A stretch of 64,000 nt of DNA from Methylomarinum sp. Ch1-1 (GTDB lineage Bacteria; Pseudomonadota; Gammaproteobacteria; Methylococcales; Methylomonadaceae): NCBI RefSeq assembly GCF_030717995.2, contig NZ_CP157743.1, positions 2,444,501 through 2,508,500 of the forward strand. Direction: 5' to 3'. Positions 53,552-60,888 of this stretch are shown here, piece after piece (the stretch's first letter is position 1; the number at the start of each line of letters is the position of its first letter). A program made the position numbers and the translations under genes. The notes under the pieces were generated by a model. The model saw only the letters and a list, made by a program, of their open reading frames with translations, was not told the origin of the DNA and ran no database searches.

Positions 53552-54312
53552 ATTATTCGATCGCTTTTCGCACTATTCTCGGTAAAGAAATCCGCCGCTT
53601 CACTCGTATATGGCCGCAAACGCTATTGCCGCCGGCGATCACCACGGCGCTTTATTTTCTGATTTTCGGCAAATTGATCGGAGACCGCATCGGCACGATC
53701 AATGGCGCCAGCTATATGGATTACATCGTGCCGGGGGTGATCTTGATGTCGGTGATCAGTCATTCCTATGCCAATGTCGTGTCATCGTTTTATTCCACCA
53801 AATTTCAGCGTCATATCGAGGAATTGCTGGTGGCGCCGGTCCCGAACTGGGTGATTCTGGCCGGCTATGTTGGCGGCGGCATCGCTCGCGGCTTATTGGT
53901 CGGTTTCGTCGTCGCGGCTATTTCGACGTTATTCGCCAAAATTTCGGTGCACTACTGGGGCATTGCGATCGCTGTATTTATTTTGACGGCGACCCTGTTT
54001 GCCTTGGCCGGTTTCATCAATGCGGTTTTCGCCGACAGTTTTGACGATATTTCCATCATCCCTAATTTTGTGCTGACACCGCTGAGTTATCTAGGGGGCG
54101 TTTTTTATTCGGTGAGCATGTTGCCGGATATCTGGCAGACTATCTCGCTGGGCAACCCGATCTTGTATATGATCAATGCGTTTCGTTACGGTTTGCTCGG
54201 GGTGAGCGATGTCAATATCGAGGTCGCTTTCGCGATTACCGGCGGCTTTATCGTCTTGCTGACGCTATTCAGCCTGTTCTTATTGCATAAAGGGGTGGGC
54301 ATCAAGAATTGA
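53548..54312 (+). CDS. ABC-2 type permease (YadH-like)
   Basis: A 254-residue inner-membrane protein with six predicted helices. It starts NYSIAFRTILGKEIRRFTRIWPQTLLPPAITTALYFLIFGKLIGDRIG, a typical ABC-2 N-terminus. The signature region is FALAGFINAVFADSFDDISIIPNFVLTPLSYLGGVFYSVSMLPDIWQTISLGNPILYMINAFRYGLLG. It forms an exporter with the preceding ATPase, whose stop it overlaps by ATGA. It is homologous to E. coli YadH; the exported compound is unknown. Confidence 0.9.
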   Translation: MNYSIAFRTILGKEIRRFTRIWPQTLLPPAITTALYFLIFGKLIGDRIGTINGASYMDYIVPGVILMSVISHSYANVVSSFYSTKFQRHIEELLVAPVPNWVILAGYVGGGIARGLLVGFVVAAISTLFAKISVHYWGIAIAVFILTATLFALAGFINAVFADSFDDISIIPNFVLTPLSYLGGVFYSVSMLPDIWQTISLGNPILYMINAFRYGLLGVSDVNIEVAFAITGGFIVLLTLFSLFLLHKGVGIKN

Positions 54313-54393
54313 GGCGAACAAACTATACTCGCCTCACTTGCATCGTTTAATGCAGGCGTAGGGGGCATTGCCCACCGTTCCATATTAAGGTTG

Positions 54394-54478
54394 ACCCTCG
54401 TTCCCACGCTCCTGCGTGGGAATGCATACCGGGCTTAAAGTGGCAAAGTATGGGTTCCCACGGAGGACCGTGGGAACC
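54394..54478 (-). repeat. 85-bp REP doublet, inverted copy 5
   Basis: The reverse complement of the element at 10438: the AGGA-loop and TCCT-loop hairpins appear in swapped order with the same spacer. Confidence 0.9.
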
Positions 54479-54500
54479 AGGAAATCGTCGTCCAGTATTC

Positions 54501-54567
54501 ACCCAGCACCTAAATATCCTAGGTTATTGGCTATGATTAATAATCTTCGTTAATTTAGGTGCTGGGT
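54501..54567. repeat. 67-bp mini-element with 15-base terminal inverted repeats
   Basis: Ends are ACCCAGCACCTAAAT and ATTTAGGTGCTGGGT, a perfect inverted repeat; the centre is A+T-rich. It shares its ends with the nested element at 17911-17975 but differs in the middle. Confidence 0.8.
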
Positions 54568-54641
54568 GAACGCGTCCCGAGAAATCAATGACCTACTGCC
54601 TAAAACCCGAAAGATACTGAATAGTTAGTGCGGCCCCGATA

Positions 54642-55337
54642 TTAAGGTTCCAGCAGGTCTCTCAAGCCGTGCGGGTTTTTGATCTCGATCAGCTTGTTTT
54701 GGACCGTGATTAGCTCATCCTGTTGAAATTTTTTCAATAACCGGCTAACGGTTTCCAAGGCCAGCCCTAAATGATTACCGATTTCCTGGCGGGTCAACGA
54801 TAATGTGAATGCATAGGAAGAAAAGCCGCGCTTCTTCAGGCGTTCCGATAAGCTGATCAGGAAATAAGCCAGGCGCTCTTCGGCGGGTCTTTTGCTGAGC
54901 ACCATCTGCGCCTTGTCGATATTGACTTTCTCGCCGGTATGGCGGAATAGTTCCCGGGTCAGGCCGGGGACATTGCGGCATAGCTCGTCCATGTTGGCGG
55001 CCGGCAGAATGCAGAAACGGGTGGTTTCCAGGGCGATGGCCGAACATTGATGCAAATCGCTGGAAAAGCCGTCGAAGCCCAATAACTCTCCCGGCAGCAG
55101 GATGTTAAGGATATGCTCGTTGCCATGAGGGTCATTGGCGACCAATTTGGCGCTACCGGATTTAATCGCCAAAACCCCTTTAAAGTTATCGCCCTCATGA
55201 TAAATGAATTCGCCACGCTGCAGTGTTTTTCTCGCCTTGACGACCCGGCTGATATTTTCTATTTCCTGTTGCGACAAACCGCGCGGCAGGCAGATGCTGT
55301 CGAGACTGCAATTATTGCAACTGACTTGATTTAGCAT
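54642..55337 (-). CDS. fnr: FNR/Anr-type oxygen-sensing transcriptional regulator
   Basis: A 231-residue Crp/Fnr-family protein. The N-terminal cluster ligands are C7, C10 and C16 (SCNNCSLDSIC), and C109 (TTRFCIL) aligns with the fourth ligand of E. coli FNR, so a [4Fe-4S] oxygen sensor is expected. The cyclic-nucleotide-like beta barrel runs from about 25 to 140. The HTH is LTRQEIGNHLGLALETVSRLLKKFQQ, with the Glu-x2-Ser-Arg recognition residues for TTGAT half-sites. It would control respiration genes under low oxygen. It is a lone gene, with repeats on both sides. Confidence 0.93.
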   Translation of the reverse strand: MLNQVSCNNCSLDSICLPRGLSQQEIENISRVVKARKTLQRGEFIYHEGDNFKGVLAIKSGSAKLVANDPHGNEHILNILLPGELLGFDGFSSDLHQCSAIALETTRFCILPAANMDELCRNVPGLTRELFRHTGEKVNIDKAQMVLSKRPAEERLAYFLISLSERLKKRGFSSYAFTLSLTRQEIGNHLGLALETVSRLLKKFQQDELITVQNKLIEIKNPHGLRDLLEP

Positions 55338-55606
55338 AAGCAGACCTTATTCCATTAAAAAATTCGGGTTATTATACCGCTTTTATGTGACCAGGGGGGT
55401 AGCTTTCTTCCTTGGCAGTAATTCCCTTATTTGAGCATTTTTGAACGCCAAACCGGTGCGCTTCCTATCGTCAGCACACCCTACTCACATCCGGGTAGTG
55501 GGGGAGTTGCGCTTAGCTAGATGCGTATGGCTTACATCCCCCCTGACATCCTCGCCAAACACACCCCAAGTCCTCTTTGTTATCCGAATTGGGAAGCGCT
55601 GCTTGG
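55338..55606. repeat. degenerate palindromic repeats upstream of fnr
   Basis: Fragments of the long palindromic element (TTTGAGCATTTTTGAACGCC near 55432 and CATCCTCGCCAAACACACCC near 55547) surround pieces of the GCGCTTCCTATCGTCAGCAC block. The fnr promoter must lie at the 55338 side, but no convincing hexamers are visible. Confidence 0.6.
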
Positions 55607-56869
55607 TCAGATCAGGCCGGCAAATGGTTGCACCTTGACTGTTTCACCGATGCCGACCGTGGTTCTGTCGTGTTCTAAAATAATGAAGGCGTTAGCCAGA
55701 CTCATCGACCTCAACAGGCCGGAGCCTTGTTTGCCGGTCGTTTTAATCGTCCACTGACCGTTGGCCTGTGGTTCAAGTATTCCGCGCACTACCTCGGTGC
55801 GACCCGGTTTTTTGCGAATAGTTTCCGTGCTGACCGCGGTTACCGTCGGAGCAATCGGTTTGTCGACGATGCCGAGCATTTTTTCGATAGCCGGCAGCAC
55901 AAACTGGTAGAAAGTGACCATGACGGCAACCGGATTGCCGGGCAGGCCGAAAAAAACACTGTCATTCAACGTCCCGAACGCCAATGGCCGGCCCGGCTTG
56001 AGGGCGATTTTCCAGAAATCGATTTGCCCCGCCTCCTGCAGGGCGGTTTTCGTGAAATCGGCGTCGCCGACTGATACGCCACCGGAGGAGATAATCATGT
56101 CGGCGTAACGACTCGCCTCGCTGAATTGACTGAGCAAGGTGTCCGGTTTGTCCGCGAGGATGCCGAGATCGAGGATTTCGATATCTTTCCTGTCCAATGC
56201 GGCCTGCAAGCTGTAACGGTTGCTGTCATAGACGCCGCCCTCGGCGCGATGCTCGCCGAGGGCATGCAGTTCATCGCCGGTCGAGGCAATGGCGATGCGC
56301 AGCGGGCGCTTGACCTTGATTTCCGCCATGCCTATCGACGCCAGTAAGCCGATATCGGCCGGCGCCAGCAACTTGCCGGCGCTCAGCATGGCTGCGCCTT
56401 GGGGAATGTCTTCCCCGGCGCGGCGAATGTTTTGTCCGGCGCGGTGTTCGGAATCGATAAGGATGCCGTTTTGTTCGACGACCACATGTTCTTGCATGAT
56501 AACGCTGTCGACGCCGGCGGGAATCGGGGCGCCCGTCATGATCCGTATGCATTGGCCTTTGGGCAGGCGCCCGCTAAATGGCTTGCCGGCAAAAGCCTGG
56601 CCACCTATCGGCAAGGACTTATGGCCCTGATTTGGAATGTCGCTGCTATTGATCGCGTAGCCGTCGACGGCTGAATTATCATGGCCTGGCACGTTGAACG
56701 GCGCATAAATCGTTTCATCGAGGGTGCGGCCGCGGGCATCGGCGATGGCGATTTGTTGAAAACCGTCGACCGGTGACAGCTTGCTTAGAATATTTGCTAA
56801 CGCCGAATCAACGGCTAGCAGGCCGGATTCGAAGTGGTCGCTGCAACTAGGCTGTTTGGCTGTCGTCAT
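55607..56869 (-). CDS. moeA: molybdopterin molybdenumtransferase MoeA
   Basis: Inserts molybdate into adenylylated molybdopterin, the last step of Mo cofactor synthesis. The 420-residue protein shows DARGRTLDETIYAPFNVPGHDNSAVDGYAI, IRIMTGAPIPAGVDSVIMQEHV, ISSGGVSVGDADFTKTAL and FFGLPGNPVAVMVTFYQFVLPAI, all MoeA signatures in the right order. It is the last gene of the thiD-thiE-soxY-soxZ-moeA operon. Its ATG overlaps the soxZ stop by one base (TAATG), so translation is coupled. Other moa/mob genes are absent here. Confidence 0.94.
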   Translation of the reverse strand: MTTAKQPSCSDHFESGLLAVDSALANILSKLSPVDGFQQIAIADARGRTLDETIYAPFNVPGHDNSAVDGYAINSSDIPNQGHKSLPIGGQAFAGKPFSGRLPKGQCIRIMTGAPIPAGVDSVIMQEHVVVEQNGILIDSEHRAGQNIRRAGEDIPQGAAMLSAGKLLAPADIGLLASIGMAEIKVKRPLRIAIASTGDELHALGEHRAEGGVYDSNRYSLQAALDRKDIEILDLGILADKPDTLLSQFSEASRYADMIISSGGVSVGDADFTKTALQEAGQIDFWKIALKPGRPLAFGTLNDSVFFGLPGNPVAVMVTFYQFVLPAIEKMLGIVDKPIAPTVTAVSTETIRKKPGRTEVVRGILEPQANGQWTIKTTGKQGSGLLRSMSLANAFIILEHDRTTVGIGETVKVQPFAGLI

Positions 56870-57186
56870 TATCTGATAAAGTGATCTTTGCTGTCGCTGA
56901 GGCCCTGATTGTCGGACCAGCTGATCGTTATTTTATCGCCGGGGCGGGCGTTTTTCAGCATGAAGGCGAAATAAGGGTCTTTGGAGATGCTGCCGCCGAG
57001 ATGACCGTTCAGAACGACCCGGTCGTTTTGTTTAACGGAGATTTCCCGGATGAAGTGGGCCGGAATGAACTGGCCGTTTTTATCCGGGCTGCGACCGTTT
57101 TCCATCGGGTGAGCGATCAGGGTTCTGATCTGAGTCTTGTCGCCCAAACGTTTACTGCGAATCTTGATGCTGGACAGTTTAGCCAC
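56869..57186 (-). CDS. soxZ: sulfur-oxidation carrier subunit SoxZ
   Basis: A 105-residue immunoglobulin-like protein that pairs with SoxY to form the SoxYZ carrier. KLSSIKIRSKRLGDKTQIRTLIAHPMENGRSPDKNGQFIPAHFIREISVKQND is the diagnostic N-terminal part, and YFAFMLKNARPGDKITISWSDNQG the C-terminal. I chose GTG 57186 because it follows an AGGAGG ribosome-binding site with a 5-base gap and gives the standard length; an ATG 21 bases upstream is possible. It overlaps the soxY stop by 8 bases. No soxA, soxX, soxB, soxC or soxD gene is in the window. Confidence 0.9.
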   Translation of the reverse strand: MAKLSSIKIRSKRLGDKTQIRTLIAHPMENGRSPDKNGQFIPAHFIREISVKQNDRVVLNGHLGGSISKDPYFAFMLKNARPGDKITISWSDNQGLSDSKDHFIR

Positions 57187-57649
57187 CGCAGCCTCCTGTC
57201 GTGACATTGATCGAACGTCGGGCGCGGTATAGGTGTTTACCGCTTGCCGCTATCACTACCACATCGCAGCTTTCCGCCATTTTGATTCGCGCTTTGACAT
57301 AGACATCGACGGACGGAGACAGGGTAAATATCGCCGATAATGGCGCCGGATTCTTTTCCACCAACAGATACAGTTTGTCGATGCCGTCCAGTGAGCTGTT
57401 AATCGTGATCGGTACCGTGGCCCCGTTCTCGGCCGTCTTAGGGGCTTTGATACTGATTTGGTCGCTATCGACAATTTCTCGGTTCTTGAACAGGCGCCGC
57501 AGGATTTGCTCGAAACTGGCGTCGGCAAAATGGTGTTTGCGCCATTGAGCATGGACTCGGTCGGGCGTGATCAGGCCGCTGATGGCAAATACGGTGAAGG
57601 CGCTCAACGATGCCGTTTTATGTAAAAATTGTCTACGCGTGTTATCCAT
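57179..57649 (-). CDS. soxY: sulfur-oxidation carrier protein SoxY
   Basis: A 156-residue periplasmic carrier. The twin-arginine signal (NTRRQFLHKTASLSAFTVFAISGLITP) is followed by the SoxY domain. It ends TTGGCGG, where C154 in the GGCGG tail is the residue that carries sulfur intermediates. In full Sox systems SoxXA loads thiosulfate on this Cys and SoxB releases sulfate. Here SoxY and SoxZ are alone, embedded between thiE (24 bases upstream) and moeA. Such orphan SoxYZ may work with other sulfur enzymes; its partner is unknown. Confidence 0.9.
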   Translation of the reverse strand: MDNTRRQFLHKTASLSAFTVFAISGLITPDRVHAQWRKHHFADASFEQILRRLFKNREIVDSDQISIKAPKTAENGATVPITINSSLDGIDKLYLLVEKNPAPLSAIFTLSPSVDVYVKARIKMAESCDVVVIAASGKHLYRARRSINVTTGGCGG

Positions 57650-57673
57650 ATTAATGCGTTGCTAAGTGCCGGA

Positions 57674-58288
57674 CTAAATAAACAAACGCTGGTAAGCGCG
57701 CGCCGATTGTTCCGGGTCATGTTCGAACACTCCGCCGATGACGGCGAGCAAGTCGGCGCCGGCCGCCAGCAATTGGGCGCCGTTATCCGGCAAGATCCCG
57801 CCGATTGCGACGATCGGTATGTTAATCGACTGTCTGGCCTGTTGCAAAGTGGTGATATGGGCGGGCGAGGCCAGCGGTTTGGAATTGGACGGGAAAAAAC
57901 GTCCGAAAGCCACATAGTCAACGCCTTGCCCTTGCATATCGATGGCTTTGGCTAAATCATCATAACAGGAGACGCCGATAATCGCCTTTGGCCCCAGGAG
58001 CTGGCGGGCGGCCGCGACACTGCCATCATCCCTGCCCAGATGCACGCCATCGGCGCCGATTTTTGCCGCCAGTTCGATATCGTCATTAATGATAAGCGGC
58101 GCATGATGGCGATGGCATTCCTGCAGTAATGCCGATGCTAGGGGCTGAGCCTCACGCGTTGTTTTGTCGCGGTACTGAATGACGACGGCGCCGCCTTGCA
58201 GCGCCGCGCGAACTTCGGCGATGATGGCGTCGGCGGATTTGGCTTCGGTTTGGGTGATGGCGTATAAGCCTTTGCTTGGAAATTTCAT
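57674..58288 (-). CDS. thiE: thiamine-phosphate synthase
   Basis: Joins HMP-pyrophosphate with the thiazole phosphate to make thiamine phosphate. The 204-residue TIM barrel shows LYAITQTEAKSADAIIAEVRAALQGGAVVIQYRDKT, LIINDDIELAAKIGADGVHLGRDD and YVAFGRFFPSNSKPLASPAHITTLQQARQSINIPIVAIGGI. The phosphate-binding and metal residues are in place. It overlaps thiD by 4 bases. It continues into soxY after a 24-base gap. No other thi genes are nearby. Confidence 0.93.
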   Translation of the reverse strand: MKFPSKGLYAITQTEAKSADAIIAEVRAALQGGAVVIQYRDKTTREAQPLASALLQECHRHHAPLIINDDIELAAKIGADGVHLGRDDGSVAAARQLLGPKAIIGVSCYDDLAKAIDMQGQGVDYVAFGRFFPSNSKPLASPAHITTLQQARQSINIPIVAIGGILPDNGAQLLAAGADLLAVIGGVFEHDPEQSARAYQRLFI

Positions 58289-59076
58289 GCCTGATCCTCC
58301 ACCCAGAACAAGCGATTGGGATTAAACTGGCCGCGTCCCGGTCGATAGGCGGCTTGCAAGGCGTTCCAAGTGTATTCCTGGGCTTCGACGACGGCGGTGA
58401 AAGGGTCTAGGCCGTGCGCCAGCAGTGCGGCGATGGCGCTGGCCAGCGTGCAGCCCGAACCATGATAGTTTTCAGGCAGGCGCTGCCAAGTGAATGTTTC
58501 CTCCTGCTGACTGGCCATGAACAGGCGGTTATGGACTTGTTCGGAGCGTTCGTCGGCGCCGGTCACTAAAACAAATTCAGCGCCCTGGCTTTGCAGATGG
58601 CGTCCGCAAGCCGACAGGTCTTGTTGTTTAGCCAATATGCGGGCTTCGTCGCTGTTCGGCGTCAGCACCGTGCTTAAAGGCAGCAGTAATTCGTTGATGC
58701 TGTCGATCAGTTGTTCGGTCGCCAGTTGAGCGCCGCCGCCGGCTGCCAGCACTGGATCGAGAACGACGGGGATATGCTCATGTTCCAGTAGCACAGTCCG
58801 AATCGCCGCAACGCTTTCGTGATGGCCCAACAGACCGATTTTAATCGCGGCAATCGGGAAATCGGCGCATAACGTGCGGGCCTGCTCGATGATGTCTTGC
58901 GGTTTTTGGGGGATCAGTTTCTTGACATTGCTGCTGTCTTGTTCGGTCAAGGCGGTGATAACACTGCAGGCATGACATTGATGGCTGATCAGGGCTTCGA
59001 TATCGGCCTGTATGCCGGCACCGCCGCTGGGATCATGGCCGGAAAAGGATAAAACGACCGGACGTCTGTTTTGCAT
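58285..59076 (-). CDS. thiD: hydroxymethylpyrimidine/phosphomethylpyrimidine kinase
   Basis: Phosphorylates HMP and HMP-phosphate to give the pyrimidine half of thiamine. The 263-residue ribokinase-fold enzyme has LSFSGHDPSGGAGIQADIEALISHQCHACSVITALTEQ at the N-terminus, VVLDPVLAAGGG in the centre and the catalytic NYHGSGCTLASAIAALLAHG near the C-terminus. It is the first gene of the operon with thiE, soxY, soxZ and moeA. No TPP riboswitch is recognisable upstream. Confidence 0.93.
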   Translation of the reverse strand: MQNRRPVVLSFSGHDPSGGAGIQADIEALISHQCHACSVITALTEQDSSNVKKLIPQKPQDIIEQARTLCADFPIAAIKIGLLGHHESVAAIRTVLLEHEHIPVVLDPVLAAGGGAQLATEQLIDSINELLLPLSTVLTPNSDEARILAKQQDLSACGRHLQSQGAEFVLVTGADERSEQVHNRLFMASQQEETFTWQRLPENYHGSGCTLASAIAALLAHGLDPFTAVVEAQEYTWNALQAAYRPGRGQFNPNRLFWVEDQA

Positions 59077-59121
59077 GATGAGTTAAGATGGCTGATGGAC
59101 AGCTTATTTGAACACTTCGAT

Positions 59122-59127
59122 ATTATA
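59122..59127 (-). promoter_or_regulatory. possible -10 element of the thiD operon
   Basis: A perfect TATAAT on the - strand lies 46 bases before the thiD start. No good -35 hexamer is visible at the right distance. The first copy of the 146-bp tandem repeat begins 19 bases further upstream. Confidence 0.3.
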
Positions 59128-59145
59128 CGACAGTCTAGCGACAGA

Positions 59146-59291
59146 GTGGCTATTGACAGCTAGAAGTTAGCAATTCCCGGTTTGAGCGTCTGGGCGGGGT
59201 GGGTTATTCAACCCGCCCCGAACGTTTTGGTTTTTAGCTTGGCATAGAATTGAAAGATTCAGGCCGGGGTTTCAAACCCCGGCCTGCTCAG
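59146..59291. repeat. 146-bp tandem duplication, copy 1
   Basis: Begins GTGGCTATTGACAGCTAGAA and contains two hairpins: GGCGGGGTGGGTTATTCAAC plus its complement, and GGCCGGGGTTTCAAACCCCGG. The immediately following 146 bases are an almost perfect copy. Confidence 0.9.
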
Positions 59292-59437
59292 GTGGCTATT
59301 GACAGCTAGAAGTTAGCAATTCCCGGTTTGAGCGTCTGGGCGGGGTGGGTTATTCAACCCGCCCCGAACGTTTTGGTTTTTAGCTTGACATAGAATTGAA
59401 AGATTCAGGCCGGGGTTTCAAACCCCGGCCTACTCAG
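59292..59437. repeat. 146-bp tandem duplication, copy 2
   Basis: Same as 59146-59291 except for about two substitutions (GCTTGACAT for GCTTGGCAT, CTACTCAG for CTGCTCAG). The identity over the full unit indicates a recent duplication. Confidence 0.9.
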
Positions 59438-59614
59438 GAAGGCCATCAAGCCCATTGTCGGGCTCTGTCGCAAACTCTACGAGAAGGGGATAAATGAAGT
59501 TCGCTTAACGGCGGAGCCCCGATCCATCCAAGTAGGATATTCTCGTTGAACCTGTAATGGGGAGTTTCTTTTGCTGAAATTGCTTTAACAAGCGAATAAA
59601 GATGGGGTGAAATC
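59438..59614. other. spacer between tandem repeat and tRNA cluster
   Basis: About 177 bases with no gene. A segment near 59466-59518 (GTCGCAAACTCTACGAGAAG and GGCGGAGCCCCGATCC) may be the worn end of an insertion sequence. The apparent frame through it continues into antisense tRNA and is not real. Confidence 0.35.
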
Positions 59615-59690
59615 TGGAGCGGGAAACGAGATTCGAACTCGCGACCCCAACCTTGGCAAGGTTGTGCTCTACCAACTGAGCTATTCCCGC
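59615..59690 (-). tRNA. tRNA-Gly (GCC)
   Basis: On the - strand, GCGGGAATAGCTCAGTTGGT starts a complete cloverleaf. The anticodon loop is CTTGCCAAG with GCC anticodon, the T arm is GTTCGAATC, and the encoded 3' end is TCCA. It is 76 bases including CCA. Identical in sequence to the copy at 59849. Confidence 0.97.
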
Positions 59691-59724
59691 GTATTTTTCT
59701 GCTTAGGCAGATGTCTGTCTGATA

Positions 59725-59798
59725 TGGAGGCTGCGACCGGAATCGAACCGGTGTAGATGGCTTTGCAGGCCACTGCATAACCACTTTGCTACGCAGCC
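59725..59798 (-). tRNA. tRNA-Cys (GCA)
   Basis: On the - strand it starts GGCTGCGTAGCAAAGTGGTT, has the anticodon loop CCTGCAAAG with GCA, a T arm GGTTCGATTCC and an encoded TCCA end. It is 74 bases long with CCA. Confidence 0.97.
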
Positions 59799-59812
59799 TT
59801 GAAAATCAATAA

Positions 59813-59839
59813 AAAAGCCGCGACATCTTCGCGGCTTTT
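59813..59839. terminator. hairpin terminator inside the tRNA cluster
   Basis: AAAAGCCGCGA pairs with TCGCGGCTTTT across a 5-base loop. It lies between tRNA-Gly (59849) and tRNA-Cys (59725). On either strand it has the GC-stem/T-tail form of a terminator, so the upstream tRNA-Gly may be a separate transcript or partly attenuated. Confidence 0.75.
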
Positions 59840-59848
59840 AAAATCCAT

Positions 59849-59924
59849 TGGAGCGGGAAACGAGATTCGAACTCGCGACCCCAACCTTGGCAAGGTTGTG
59901 CTCTACCAACTGAGCTATTCCCGC
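59849..59924 (-). tRNA. tRNA-Gly (GCC), second copy
   Basis: Same 76-base sequence as 59615-59690, including the TCCA end. It is the first of the three tRNAs in transcription order (Gly-Cys-Gly). Confidence 0.97.
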
Positions 59925-59975
59925 GTTTCAAGTTATTCGGCTATTATAGCGCCTAAAAATAACCTGTCAACTTTT

Positions 59976-60512
59976 TTATTGGATATTGATGGCTAAAACC
60001 CAACCTTTACGTCCCTGACATTCGCCGTCGGTCATTTCGACCTGAACGAAGGCATCCTTCTTGCCGAAGGCATCCTGGGTTTGCACGACTTTGACCGGCG
60101 TGCCGGGGGCAATTTGTTTACAACCGGTGCGATCTTCTTCTTCGGTGTCGTCATAGGCCGCCATCGAGCCGGGAACGGATACCAGGCGAACAGGGGCGGT
60201 TGGGAGAGCCGCGTTAGCGCTTTTTAAAACATAATTCTGACCGACAACGATGTTCTTAGCCTGATGGACCGGAAGCTCCTTGTCTGAACCGCCGCTCATT
60301 AAAATAATAATAAGGACCAGAACGACGGCGCCAATGCCGCCATAAAATACCTTGGGCTTAGATTCTTTTATTTCCATGATGGAAGCAAGAATGTTATTTA
60401 AAGCATTCTTCTCTTCGCCCTTAGCTTCAGTTTTTTGTTCCGCTTCGGTAGGGGTTTCGACATCAGTCTGGTTTTCAGATTCATTAGTGTTTTCGTGTTC
60501 ACCGTTGCTCAT
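59976..60512 (-). CDS. membrane-anchored protein with C-terminal SH3-like domain
   Basis: A 178-residue protein. Residues 1-35 are acidic and disordered (NTNESENQTDVETPTEAEQ). A single membrane helix lies at about 57-72 (FYGGIGAVVLVLIIILMSGG). The C-terminal part (about 85-178) looks like a bacterial SH3 fold: AKNIVVGQNYVLKSANAAL, then APGTPVKVVQTQDAFGKKDAFVQVEMTDGECQGRKGWVLAINIQ. Two Cys in the domain could form a disulfide, so it faces the periplasm. It is a lone gene next to the tRNA cluster. Function unknown. Confidence 0.75.
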   Translation of the reverse strand: MSNGEHENTNESENQTDVETPTEAEQKTEAKGEEKNALNNILASIMEIKESKPKVFYGGIGAVVLVLIIILMSGGSDKELPVHQAKNIVVGQNYVLKSANAALPTAPVRLVSVPGSMAAYDDTEEEDRTGCKQIAPGTPVKVVQTQDAFGKKDAFVQVEMTDGECQGRKGWVLAINIQ

Positions 60513-60888
60513 TCTGTAGTTCCTCTAAAAAAGATAAGTATGTAATTATTATTATGCTAGCATTTCTGTAACTAGACAGCGTATTGTAATCGAGAAGTCG
60601 GTCGTTGATATATCGTCTTGATGATGCGCCGGCCTTGAGGTCTGTAAAAGCTGCGTTTCCATCCCAGGCGTTATCGCGATAAAAACTAGCATCGTGAATT
60701 TCGATACCGCCAGACCTGTATTCACAGTCGAAAAATCAAGGGTCGAATTCTAAAAAGCTTAATAGTGCTGAATAGATACTAAGTCATAAACTTACCATGC
60801 TGGCAGAACATTTCAAGTGCTCATTTATCTATCTACTTGTTTAAGCGCTTGGTCAAGACGCAAAACCATGTTTTGAGGCAGTGATGAT
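60513..60888. other. intergenic region without recognised features
   Basis: 376 bases between two - strand genes. It should hold the promoter of the SH3-like gene. I see no convincing promoter, RNA or repeat. Confidence 0.4.

Larger units (their letters stand above)
54313..54641. repeat. repeat-rich spacer between the ABC and fnr genes
   Basis: Holds an inverted copy of the 85-bp REP doublet (54394-54478) and a 67-base mini-element with perfect terminal inverted repeats (54501-54567). It separates the convergent permease and fnr genes. Nothing else is recognised. Confidence 0.8.

Noticed and set aside
59077-59200. TPP riboswitch upstream of thiD
   Set aside because: The conserved CTGAGA and ACCTGATC-type segments of the thi-box are absent in this stretch.
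59446-59784. 112-aa - strand frame containing GNSSVGRAQPCQGWGREFESRFP
   Set aside because: This is a translated tRNA-Gly sequence. The SSVGRA...GREFESR string is a well-known artefact of reading tRNA genes as protein.
59799-59996. 65-aa + strand frame containing GAGNEIRTRDPNLGKVVLYQLSYSR
   Set aside because: Antisense reading of the second tRNA-Gly gene; another common artefact.
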